From contig JADHTJ010000029.1 in assembly GCA_016785015.1 (NCBI GenBank), positions 1-38,278 of the forward strand: DNA of 38,278 nucleotides, written 5' to 3'. A program made the translations under genes and the position numbers. The stretch comes from Anaerolineales bacterium (GTDB lineage Bacteria; Chloroflexota; Anaerolineae; Anaerolineales; UBA11858). Positions 23,029 through 30,115 of this stretch are shown piece after piece; position 1 is the stretch's first letter; every line of letters starts with the position of its first letter. The notes below the pieces were generated by a model, which was not told the origin of the DNA, searched no databases, and saw only the letters and a program-made list of their open reading frames with translations.

Positions 23029-23844
23029 TCACTGCGACCCAAATAACGCATCTTCCATTTCGAGCAATCTTTTCTCCAGCACATCCAAGTCAGATTGAGC
23101 CGCGTAGGGTTCATCTTCCATCTCGCTGAGTACCAATTCCAGACGTTGTTCCAAGGCAGTGACTATCTCTCGCTGATCTTCAGGCAGTAAGCTTGAGACT
23201 TTAGCCAGCGCTTCTCCAGTTCGATCCAAAGAAACGCGCGCCCTGGCAGGATCATCAATTGCCAAGGCCAGGAGAGCATTCGAGACATCCAGGCGCGCAT
23301 CCAAAATGGCAATATGAAGCTCGAATTCATTTTGGGCAGCAATAAGCTCTTCATTTTTTGTCGCCAAAGGTTCCAGGTCAGCTATCTGAGCATCTAAACC
23401 ATCGATCTGAGCTTCTAGTTCGGCAGCTTGCTCACCAGCCATTTGCTTTTCACTTTGCAATTGGCCCTGTAGATCCCTGACGTTCTGAACCTCAGGTCGA
23501 TAGAGCAAATAAACCGCCGTTACGAAACCGATACCTAAGACAATCAATAGCCCTAGCGTCCAACGCAGCAGCGAACGGAAAAACCGCCTGATCTTACTTT
23601 CTTCTTTGGGCGCTTCTGGTTCCGCTTCAACCAACGTTTCCGCGTCTGCAGCAGGATCATCAACAGGTTCAGGCAATGTTTCCGGTTCTGCGTCCTCTGC
23701 AGGAGACTCTTCATTTACCGAGATTGGCTCGGTGATCTCTGATTCTTCAGCATAGGATGTAGGGGATCCGATCTCTATTTCCGCAGGATTAACTTCATCG
23801 CCAGTATCTTCCATTTGGGGGAATTCATTTTCCAATTCAGTCAT
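23029..23844 (-). CDS. Acidic single-span membrane protein with coiled coil
   Basis: A 271-aa protein. Residues 1-82 are very acidic (Glu/Asp/Pro-rich, low complexity). A basic patch KIRRFFRSLLR (84-94) precedes one transmembrane helix (about 95-115). A coiled coil with Q/E/L heptads follows (about 120-185), then a helical C-terminus to residue 271. By the positive-inside rule the acidic part should be cytoplasmic and the coiled coil outside. No family recognised. The ATG at 23844 follows TTGGAGATAAGC; an upstream in-frame TTG is part of that ribosome site. It lies 46 bases after a gene of similar architecture, likely in one transcript. Confidence 0.7.
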   Translation of the reverse strand: MTELENEFPQMEDTGDEVNPAEIEIGSPTSYAEESEITEPISVNEESPAEDAEPETLPEPVDDPAADAETLVEAEPEAPKEESKIRRFFRSLLRWTLGLLIVLGIGFVTAVYLLYRPEVQNVRDLQGQLQSEKQMAGEQAAELEAQIDGLDAQIADLEPLATKNEELIAAQNEFELHIAILDARLDVSNALLALAIDDPARARVSLDRTGEALAKVSSLLPEDQREIVTALEQRLELVLSEMEDEPYAAQSDLDVLEKRLLEMEDALFGSQ

Positions 23845-23890
23845 GCTTATCTCCAATCTAACAATTCAAATTCGAAGGTATTTTACCGCA

Positions 23891-24670
23891 TCAAGGGGAC
23901 TCAGTTTGTTGTATAGCGCTCAACAGTTCACGCAACCCATCTAAGAAGTATTGGAATTCTGTCGCATATGAGCGCAATTCGTTCATCTCATCAACAAGGA
24001 ATTCGGTCTGCTCGAGGGCAATGCTGAAATCTTCATCGAGTTGATCAACCCGCTCGCCGATCGCATCAAAGTGAGAGAGCCTTTCACGTAAATCGTCAAT
24101 TTCCTGAGAAAGGACATGGACCTGCTCATCGAGTATTTCAACTCGTCGACCAAGTTCAAAAAGTTGACCTGGGCGCACAAAACGCAAACCTCCATTGATG
24201 CCACCCAAAATCCCCAGGGATATGATCAATGCCAACAGAAAGGCAATGAAGCTGCTAAAAATTGACATTGCCCAAGCCTGCCCGCGCGTGACTGTCTTCG
24301 CTTTGGGCGGTTCAAGCGGCTCAACGACTTCAGGATCTGGTTCGACGGACTCCTCTTCAGGGGATAGCCCATCCTCGGGGATAGCCTCACCAACCTCACC
24401 TGAATCTCCATCAAGAACAGATTGCTCCTCAAGAGCTGGTTCTGTTTCTTCGGGCGGTTCAACCTCTGGAGTGAGCACATCCAGCTCTAACGTAACCAAT
24501 GATGAAATTCGTTCAATGAAAGCCGGGCCAATCCCCTCCACAGTCTGCAAATCTTCCAATTCATCAAAAGGTCGGTCTGCAACGATGCGCTTAGCAATCG
24601 CTGGACCAATCCCCGGCAGTGAGACCAACTCATCAAGAGAAGCTGTATTTAGGTTCATAAGTTCAGACAT
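23891..24670 (-). CDS. Helix-hairpin-helix protein with membrane span and coiled coil
   Basis: A 259-aa protein. The N-terminus is a ComEA-like double helix-hairpin-helix: NLNTASLDELVSLPGIGPAIAKRI (6-29), then a second hairpin VEGIGPAFIERI (44-55). An acidic Pro/Glu linker (64-122) leads to a basic patch, one transmembrane helix (about 134-160) and a coiled coil (about 172-255). HHH motifs usually bind DNA non-specifically. In ComEA the order is membrane anchor then HHH; here HHH comes first and the coil is on the other side of the span. By charge the HHH would be cytoplasmic. The ATG at 24670 follows GGAGGGTGCC. Function unknown; a link between DNA and envelope is possible. Confidence 0.75.
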   Translation of the reverse strand: MSELMNLNTASLDELVSLPGIGPAIAKRIVADRPFDELEDLQTVEGIGPAFIERISSLVTLELDVLTPEVEPPEETEPALEEQSVLDGDSGEVGEAIPEDGLSPEEESVEPDPEVVEPLEPPKAKTVTRGQAWAMSIFSSFIAFLLALIISLGILGGINGGLRFVRPGQLFELGRRVEILDEQVHVLSQEIDDLRERLSHFDAIGERVDQLDEDFSIALEQTEFLVDEMNELRSYATEFQYFLDGLRELLSAIQQTESP

Positions 24671-24741
24671 GGCACCCTCCAATCGTACGAGTGGTTTCCA
24701 TTAGTATAGCCGAAATTTATCAATCTTAGCAGATGTATTTT

Positions 24742-24864
24742 AGAAAATAGAAACACCCCACCTCTTTGCAGTGGGGCGAAAAAGGGTTCCGGTGCATACG
24801 ATACACCGGAGTGGCGGAAGGGTGCGCAGATCGACACCCTTCCGCACAGGGAATGGGGAACCCT
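24742..24864 (-). terminator. Branched terminator plus second hairpin downstream of hsp20
   Basis: On the minus strand AGGGTTCC (24864-24857), overlapping the hsp20 stop codon, pairs with GGAACCCT (24790-24783) and is followed by TTTT. Between the arms are two further stems: GCGGAAGGGTG/CACCCTTCCGC (11 bp, 24845-24835 with 24824-24814) and CCGGTG/CACCGG (24809-24804 with 24794-24789; its last two bases overlap the outer arm). A third hairpin CCCCAC/GTGGGG (24776-24771 with 24761-24756) is followed by TGTTTCTATTTTCT. It reads as two terminators in series, the first closing a multi-branched loop. Confidence 0.6.
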
Positions 24865-25294
24865 ATTTGGTCCTAACTTTGATGGTTTTGGGACGTTCTT
24901 CTTCCACTTTGGGAACCCGCAGAGTCAAGATGCCGTTCTTCAGAGAAGCTTCAGCATTGTCAGTCTCCAGTTTGGAAGAAAAGCGTAAGCGACGATGGAA
25001 ATTGCCAACCGCGCGCTCACTGCGCAGATAGTTGTCGTCTTCTTCGGCGTCTTTCACAAATTCGCCGCTGAGATCAACAACGTTCTCAAGGATTTCGATG
25101 CTCAGATCATCAGCTTCTAACCCTGGGAGGGTGGCGATAATCACAAAAGCATCCTGCTCATCCTTGACATCCACGGGGACCTGTACATCGCTGTGCACAC
25201 CAGTGTGCATACCAACATTTCGGGCAACGCGGTCGCCGGGGAAATAGCGCATCATGTGAGATCGTCGTCGGGGGGGGACATATAAAGTCATCAT
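24863..25294 (-). CDS. Small heat shock protein (Hsp20/alpha-crystallin family)
   Basis: A 143-aa holdase chaperone. The alpha-crystallin domain runs from about residue 35 (VQVPVDVKDEQDAFVIIATL) to 130, with PGLEADDLSIEI and the typical A-L-x-N-G-I-L-T-L-V-P element (here ASLKNGILTLRVPK). The C-terminal tail has no clear I-x-I motif, although KTIKVRTK is close. The ATG at 25294 follows AGGAGA; an earlier in-frame start would add ten residues upstream of that site. No CIRCE inverted repeat is seen upstream. The transcript ends in an unusual multi-hairpin region. Confidence 0.93.
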   Translation of the reverse strand: MMTLYVPPRRRSHMMRYFPGDRVARNVGMHTGVHSDVQVPVDVKDEQDAFVIIATLPGLEADDLSIEILENVVDLSGEFVKDAEEDDNYLRSERAVGNFHRRLRFSSKLETDNAEASLKNGILTLRVPKVEEERPKTIKVRTK

Positions 25295-25550
25295 TTGTTT
25301 TCTCCTATTTGTTAGGTTGTTCATATTGATATAAACCTAATCATACAGGGTTCTTGTTAGAGAAATGCAAATAAAACGTTAGAAGAGCGCAAACGATATG
25401 TAAGTGTTTTATTAGCAATTACAAAGAACTTAGGACACGAATTCCACGGATAAGACGGTTTTAAAAAAAAATTTGGAATGGGCAATTATCACAAGTGATT
25501 TTCGTATTTATTTGCCGTATTCGTATCTCGTGCAAAATTCACAATATAAA

Positions 25551-26300
25551 TCATTCCCCTTTTGCAACGATGATCAAATTGGGCGCGTTGGGGGCATAAG
25601 CCCCCTGTTCGAAATCCCCAAAGGTGTGGATTATTTTTAGACCAGCATTTTCGAAATCCCCCAGAATCTCGTTTGCATCTTGAAGAAAGTGCGTTGATGA
25701 GATCGTGTTTCTCTCTACTCTGCCATCAGGGGATAAGTGATCATAATCCCAGCTGAAATGTACCTTATCAGCAGATTTTTCCCATCGACTGCTAACCTGT
25801 ACTGGATTTCCCGTTTCTGGATGCGTGAATGATGCTTCATTTTCAGAATCGCCTTGTTGCGAAATCTCCGCCAACAAAATTGGGTTGGGCATACTGAGTA
25901 TGAAAATTCCTCTGCAGGTAAGATGTATGCGCGCCCGATTCAACACAATTGGACGGTCTTTTGGGGAGAGAGTGCTGTAAGTATTGCAGGGCATCAAGAT
26001 AAATGGGAATCGGCTGGTTAGGCAGTAGCTGCGTAAATCGCCGCGGATTAGCATTATTGTATTTACCAATGAATTAGGGATGTTCTTTCGCAGAAACTCT
26101 AACATTTTCGCGTCGTGATCAAGCCCAAATAGAGTATGCCCTGCTTTGGCCAAGGGAAGCAGCACCCGCCCAGTTCCACAGCCTAACTCTAGAATTGGCC
26201 CGCCCTGTCGTTGCGCCCATTCCAGCCAGAAGGGCACATCATCCGCGTCCTGGCTATGGTGCGTATGGTAAAGCGATGGGATGTAAGGTAGCTCACTCAC
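25551..26300 (-). CDS. Class I SAM-dependent methyltransferase
   Basis: A 249-aa protein with motif I ILELGCGTGRVLLPLA and the acidic post-I loop FGLDHDAKML. A segment MLIRGDLRSY (motif II/III region) and LMPCNTYSTL follow; the C-terminal half has beta strands typical of Methyltransf_25/11 families. Substrate unknown. The start is uncertain. GTG at 26300 overlaps the crotonase stop as GTGA, which favours coupling; TTG at 26327 would add nine residues. I prefer GTG. A 250-base AT-rich gap separates it from hsp20; I see nothing definite there. Confidence 0.8.
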   Translation of the reverse strand: MSELPYIPSLYHTHHSQDADDVPFWLEWAQRQGGPILELGCGTGRVLLPLAKAGHTLFGLDHDAKMLEFLRKNIPNSLVNTIMLIRGDLRSYCLTSRFPFILMPCNTYSTLSPKDRPIVLNRARIHLTCRGIFILSMPNPILLAEISQQGDSENEASFTHPETGNPVQVSSRWEKSADKVHFSWDYDHLSPDGRVERNTISSTHFLQDANEILGDFENAGLKIIHTFGDFEQGAYAPNAPNLIIVAKGE

Positions 26301-27064
26301 GGTTTGACATTCCGACGTTGGAACCAATTCTTCACCGCTTGTTGATGCGCGTCAGATGCCCACAGCGCGGGGAATTCAGATTGCTCATGGGCTGCGGCAG
26401 TAGTTGAAGACATGGTGATTCCAGCTCGCAGCAGGCGCTTATTTGCCATGACTGCTTCAGGGGGATTTGCGCCGATTGTTCGTGCCAGCTCGACAGCTTG
26501 TAAATAGGCTTCTCCAGCCGGAGCAACCTGGTTGGCTAAGCCAATAGCCAGCATTTCTTGTGCATTCAATATCCGCCCCGTTAGCAGCAGTTCCAAAGCC
26601 CGGCTGTACCCCACCAGGCGCAGCAAACGCTGGCCCCCGCCCCAACCAGGAATCAGGCCCAAAGTGACTTGCACAAATCCCAAGTTGGCATCCGCTGCCA
26701 CAACTCGCAGATCACATGCCAGGGCGATCTCACCACCACCTCCACGAGCCGGGCCATTGATCGCGGCGATCACCGGGCAAGGCAAGGCTTCCAGATGGTT
26801 CAAAGCATTGGTCATTTTTCTAGAAAGGAGCCAGCCATCTTCGACAGTAGATGAGCCATGCAGCGCTTTGAGATCCCCTCCGGCGATAAACACATCCCCT
26901 TCTCCAGTAACAATCAGCGCGCGCAAGCTTTTATCATCATGTGCGCGCTTCACAGCAGCGGCGAAATCATCCATGGCCTGCCAATCCAAAGCGTTGCGCA
27001 CTTGGGGCCTGGAAACAATGAGGGCGGAAATTCCTTCTTCAATTTGCTGCAGTGTGACCGGCAT
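26297..27064 (-). CDS. Enoyl-CoA hydratase/isomerase (crotonase) family protein
   Basis: A 255-aa crotonase-fold protein acting on a CoA thioester. Oxyanion-hole segments are IAGGDLKAL (60-68) and PARGGGGEIALACD (105-118). E112 matches one catalytic glutamate of crotonase (Glu144). The position of the other (Glu164, FGQPEILLG) reads LGFVQVTLG with Q132, so water addition may be impaired; an isomerase, hydrolase or lyase role is possible. The ATG at 27064 is set by AAGGAG seven bases upstream. Any longer frame would run through the tRNA-Pro gene on the other strand. It is coupled to the methyltransferase downstream. Confidence 0.87.
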   Translation of the reverse strand: MPVTLQQIEEGISALIVSRPQVRNALDWQAMDDFAAAVKRAHDDKSLRALIVTGEGDVFIAGGDLKALHGSSTVEDGWLLSRKMTNALNHLEALPCPVIAAINGPARGGGGEIALACDLRVVAADANLGFVQVTLGLIPGWGGGQRLLRLVGYSRALELLLTGRILNAQEMLAIGLANQVAPAGEAYLQAVELARTIGANPPEAVMANKRLLRAGITMSSTTAAAHEQSEFPALWASDAHQQAVKNWFQRRNVKP

Positions 27065-27111
27065 AAAAACTCCTTGCGCATAAGGCTGAATGGCATTATA
27101 CTCCCGTTCGC

Positions 27112-27184
27112 CGGGGTGTGGCGCAGTAGGGAGCGCGCTGCGTTTGGGACGCAGAGGTCCGGGGTTCAAGTCCCCGCACCCCGA
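27112..27184 (+). tRNA. tRNA-Pro (anticodon UGG)
   Basis: A full cloverleaf can be drawn. Acceptor CGGGGTG/CACCCCG (27112-27118 with 27177-27183) with discriminator A27184. D stem GCGC/GCGC with loop AGTAGGGA. Anticodon stem CTGCG/CGCAG with loop TTTGGGA, giving TGG. T arm CGGGG-TTCAAGT-CCCCG. CCA is not encoded. Length 73. Confidence 0.96.
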
Positions 27185-27249
27185 CTCGAATAGATGCGTA
27201 AAACGTGGTTGAAACGTTTTGCGCATTCAATTTATACGGAGGAATTCCG

Positions 27250-27564
27250 ATGATCAGACAGAAGAAATTTGACGGTGTCATTGATACGGTCCACTATGCG
27301 GCAGACGGGCAGATCGAATGGGTGCGGGCATACGAACGGGTGGGGTTTGTCTTCACAGATATACTCACACTCGACCGCCAAACGCTGATCAATCGGCTCA
27401 AAGATGGGGCGCGCTTCTTTATCGGAAAACGAATGCCCTACGTAGGCAATGAGTTCGAACTCTCTGAAAAGGTGCGCTTAGAGGGCAAAAAAGGGGCTGA
27501 ATTCGTTGTGGTGGGTGAAACAAAGGGAAATAAAGACTCTCTCGAAGGTGTGCCCATTTTCTAG
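27250..27564 (+). CDS. Conserved small protein of unknown function
   Basis: A 104-aa soluble protein, MIRQKKFDGVIDTVHYAADG onwards, with mixed alpha/beta character and no cysteine or membrane span. A basic stretch GKRMPYVGNEFELSEKVRLEGKK lies at about 60-82. A strong ribosome site (CGGAGGAATTCCG-ATG) fixes the start. It follows tRNA-Pro by 65 bases and ends at its own terminator. I do not recognise the family. Confidence 0.7.
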   Translation: MIRQKKFDGVIDTVHYAADGQIEWVRAYERVGFVFTDILTLDRQTLINRLKDGARFFIGKRMPYVGNEFELSEKVRLEGKKGAEFVVVGETKGNKDSLEGVPIF

Positions 27565-27582
27565 GATTTCATTTTACTTTGA

Positions 27583-27622
27583 ACAGGGTATGCGTCTTTA
27601 CTGACCGCATACCCTGTTTTTA
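27583..27622 (+). terminator. Rho-independent terminator
   Basis: A perfect 12-bp stem ACAGGGTATGCG (27583-27594) with CGCATACCCTGT (27606-27617) and an 11-base loop, followed by TTTTATTT. It ends the small gene at 27250-27564. Confidence 0.9.
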
Positions 27623-27630
27623 TTTCTCTC

Positions 27631-27733
27631 AGGACTTACGCAGTTCAAGAAAGAAATTGCCGGGGAATAGGGGGTGGGGCTTCGCCGCACCCCCTATTCC
27701 CCGGCCAAACTCGCTTCAAGTACGCAACTCCTA
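27631..27733. repeat. MITE/REP-like palindromic element, copy 2
   Basis: A perfect 18-bp stem (27659-27676 with 27688-27705) with a GGC-TTC-GCC top. The ends are imperfect inverted repeats, AGGACTTACGCAGTTCAAG at the left (27631-27649) and AGGAGTTGCGTACTTGAAG read inward from the right, 14 of 19 matching. It has no ORF and shares its plan with copy 1 at 7.5 kb. The short inverted ends suggest a non-autonomous transposable element mobilised in trans. The extended -10 of the next gene begins only 14 bases after its end. Confidence 0.6.
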
Positions 27734-27746
27734 TCTCTATTTGCAC

Positions 27747-27755
27747 TGGTATAAT
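27747..27755 (+). promoter_or_regulatory. Extended -10 promoter
   Basis: TGGTATAAT (27747-27755) has the TG extension and a perfect -10. No clear -35 is visible; that region lies in the end of the MITE-like element. The next start codon is 45 bases downstream. Confidence 0.5.
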
Positions 27756-27799
27756 CATCAAATCAGATATTTTGATCATTTCAAAAGGCAATCGATGCT

Positions 27800-28600
27800 A
27801 TGATCCTTCGCGATTTTTCCCCGATCCCTTACCAAGGTGGCAAACTTCCAATCACCGATCTCTTGCGCGCCATCCTGCAACACGGATTTAGCTGGCCCGC
27901 AGAGATGAAATCTCAAGATACCGTTGTTCGCTATCTTAACCGCACATTGGACAACTCTTACACGCTGCTGCGCAATGTCTCCCTTCCCGATGTGGATGTT
28001 AATATTCCCTTTATACTGGCAGGTCCTTCGGGAGTGACAGTAATCAGCGATAGCGCGGCGGAAGGCGTCTTCCGCGCCCGTGAAAATGTTTGGGCGATGA
28101 TGGATAAACGTAGTGGCGCATTCCGATCATCCAAGCCAAATTTACTCATGCGTACGATGTTGCTAAGTCGCGCTGTGGATACATATCTCAATGAAAAGGG
28201 CTTCACAGAAATATCATCAGAAGGCGTTCTGGTTCTGACAAATCCCGGTACTCATGTTGATACAGATCGACCTTCTGCACGCGTAATCCTGGTTGACGGG
28301 CTGAAGCGTTTTGGCTCCCAAATTTCAAACGCGCCCCCCATCATGGACCGCGAGAGACGCTATAAACTTATCAAATCAATCGAAATCGGTCGTGAGGCTG
28401 CCGAAGAAGATGCTATTCCCGAAGCTACCCCTGGAAGTGCATTGCCGCAATCCATAGACTCGGGTTTCGATCAGGCTGTCAGTCCTCTGCGAAAAAAGGC
28501 TAATTTTTCACGCCGTCAATGGATCATTTTGGGTGCTTTTGTAATTGTAGAAGTAATCATCTTGCTGATCTTTATGTTCCTAATCTTATCCACTGCCTAA
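27800..28600 (+). CDS. C-terminally anchored membrane protein, possibly NERD-like
   Basis: A 266-aa protein. Residues about 52-180 (YTLLRNVSLPDVDVNIPFILAG, then GVTVISD, and later VLVLTNPG) follow the order of a NERD/nuclease-related fold: strand, D-V-D, strand G-P-S-G-V, conserved aromatic helix, V-L-V-L-T-N. The catalytic D/E-x-K appears degenerate (VISDSAAEG), so nuclease activity is doubtful. A linker with Pro/Ser leads to a basic stretch RKKANFSRRQ and one transmembrane helix (about 241-264) at the very C-terminus, so the domain should face the cytoplasm. The ATG at 27800 lacks a strong ribosome site. Family assignment is tentative. Confidence 0.6.
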   Translation: MILRDFSPIPYQGGKLPITDLLRAILQHGFSWPAEMKSQDTVVRYLNRTLDNSYTLLRNVSLPDVDVNIPFILAGPSGVTVISDSAAEGVFRARENVWAMMDKRSGAFRSSKPNLLMRTMLLSRAVDTYLNEKGFTEISSEGVLVLTNPGTHVDTDRPSARVILVDGLKRFGSQISNAPPIMDRERRYKLIKSIEIGREAAEEDAIPEATPGSALPQSIDSGFDQAVSPLRKKANFSRRQWIILGAFVIVEVIILLIFMFLILSTA

Positions 28601-28694
28601 CCTGTAACTCCACCGAAAACGCAAATCACCATAAAAACGGCAATCAACTCAAACTAAACCCGCCGCCTCTTTTCCCATCAATCTTGAAATTATT

Positions 28695-29426
28695 GTGGAA
28701 AATCCGCTCTTATCGATAATCATCCCTGCTTATAATGAAGAAACACGCCTGCCTAAAACTTTAGGACAGGTTTTCGATTTTCTCAGCAAGCAATCCTATG
28801 CATTCGAAGTTCTGGTTGTCGAAAATGGCAGCCAAGATAAAACCTTTGAAATTGCCCAGTCATTCGCCAAAGAGCATCATGAGATGACTGTATTGCAAGA
28901 ACCCCTACCGGGAAAAGGCTCCGCGGTTCGAAAGGGCATGTTAGCGGCCAAAGGAGAGTACCGCTTTATGTGCGATGCCGACCTTTCGATGCCCATCGAA
29001 GAGGTCAACCGCTTCATCCCACCCCAGTTGAATGATTTCGATTTAGCAATTGCCTCACGAGAGGCACCTGGTGCAGTGCGTTATGACGAGCCCGAATACC
29101 GTCACCTGGGTGGCCGCATGGTCAACTTGATGATCCGAATGCTGGCGTTGCCCGGCATGCACGATTCACAGTGTGGGTTCAAGTGCTTCCGAGACACAGT
29201 TGCTGCGGATCTCTTTTCAAACCAAACGTTGGCTAATTTCTCTTTCGATATCGAACTGCTCTATCTGGCTCGCCACCGGGGATACCGCATTCTTGAACTC
29301 CCTATCCCCTGGTACTTCAACGCCGACACAAAACTCAACCCGGTTCGCGACGCGCTGCAAATGGCGTTGGATATCTGGACAGTCCGCCAAAACAAACGCC
29401 GAGGAAGGTATGACTCGCAAGGTTGA
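28695..29426 (+). CDS. Family 2 glycosyltransferase (dolichyl-phosphate-glucose synthase-like)
   Basis: A 243-aa GT-A fold enzyme. It opens LLSIIIPAYNEETRLPKTL, has VVENGSQDKT (41-50), KGSAVRKGMLAAKGEYRFMCDADLSMP with the D94-x-D96 metal motif, and the conserved DSQCGFKCFR. ALG5/DPG-synthase-like members transfer a sugar from NDP-sugar to a polyprenyl phosphate. No membrane span is seen. The start is GTG at 28695 with a poor ribosome site, so the exact start is uncertain. It overlaps rnhB by 17 bases. Confidence 0.87.
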   Translation: MENPLLSIIIPAYNEETRLPKTLGQVFDFLSKQSYAFEVLVVENGSQDKTFEIAQSFAKEHHEMTVLQEPLPGKGSAVRKGMLAAKGEYRFMCDADLSMPIEEVNRFIPPQLNDFDLAIASREAPGAVRYDEPEYRHLGGRMVNLMIRMLALPGMHDSQCGFKCFRDTVAADLFSNQTLANFSFDIELLYLARHRGYRILELPIPWYFNADTKLNPVRDALQMALDIWTVRQNKRRGRYDSQG

Positions 29427-30090
29427 CCCTGAGATGCTGCCTCCGAAGCCACACTTAAAATGGGAGCAGACACTTTGGGATATGGGTATTCAAAAGGTTG
29501 CGGGAATTGACGAAGCTGGACGTGGCGCGCTGGCTGGCCCCGTCGCTGCCGCGGCGGTGATCCTGCCCCCAAAGCGGCGTATTGCACGGGCGTTAGGCGG
29601 GGTGCGTGATTCCAAACAAATGACCGCCGCCCAACGGGAATCCTGGGCCCAAACCATTCAGGAAGTTGCTTTGGCCTTTGGGGTGGGGTTTGCCTCCCCT
29701 GAGGAGATCGACACTTTGGGCATCATCCCTGCCACACAACTGGCCGCCAAACGTGCCTTGAGCAAACTGAGCGCCAACCCCGAATATCTGCTCATAGATT
29801 ACATCTCACTTCCCGATACAACCTTACCTCAGACCTCGTTCGTCAAAGGGGATATGCGTTCTCTGAGTATTGCCGCGGCTTCTGTTTTAGCGAAAACCAC
29901 CCGCGATGCCTTGATGGTTAAACTTGATGACCAATATCCAAGTTATGGGTTAGCCGTTCACAAAGGCTACGGCACGGTAACACATCGGAGCGCAATTTCA
30001 AAACTAGGACCTTCACCGATTCATCGCTTATCGTTTGAACCAAACCGCTCATACATTAGCGAGTTAGAACTTTCGAATGTACCAACATGA
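29410..30090 (+). CDS. rnhB: Ribonuclease HII
   Basis: This 226-aa enzyme cleaves the RNA strand of RNA-DNA hybrids and removes misincorporated ribonucleotides. Catalytic residues: D34-E35 in GIDEAGRGALAGP, D130 (LLIDYI) and D166 (TTRDALM). The FVKGDMRSLSIAAASVLAKTTRD block is the RNase HII signature. The ATG at 29410 has GAGGAAGG just before it, and the gene overlaps the glycosyltransferase end. The N-terminus has about 25 residues more than E. coli RnhB. Confidence 0.95.
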   Translation: MTRKVDPEMLPPKPHLKWEQTLWDMGIQKVAGIDEAGRGALAGPVAAAAVILPPKRRIARALGGVRDSKQMTAAQRESWAQTIQEVALAFGVGFASPEEIDTLGIIPATQLAAKRALSKLSANPEYLLIDYISLPDTTLPQTSFVKGDMRSLSIAAASVLAKTTRDALMVKLDDQYPSYGLAVHKGYGTVTHRSAISKLGPSPIHRLSFEPNRSYISELELSNVPT

Positions 30091-30115
30091 AACTTTCAAC
30101 TTTTAAGGAGTTTTC

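Noticed and set aside
25295-25550. CIRCE operator upstream of hsp20
   Set aside because: No TTAGCACTC-N9-GAGTGCTAA inverted repeat is present.
27065-27226. N-terminal extension of the crotonase gene upstream of 27064
   Set aside because: The extra 54 codons read through the complement of tRNA-Pro, and AAGGAG sits correctly before the ATG at 27064.
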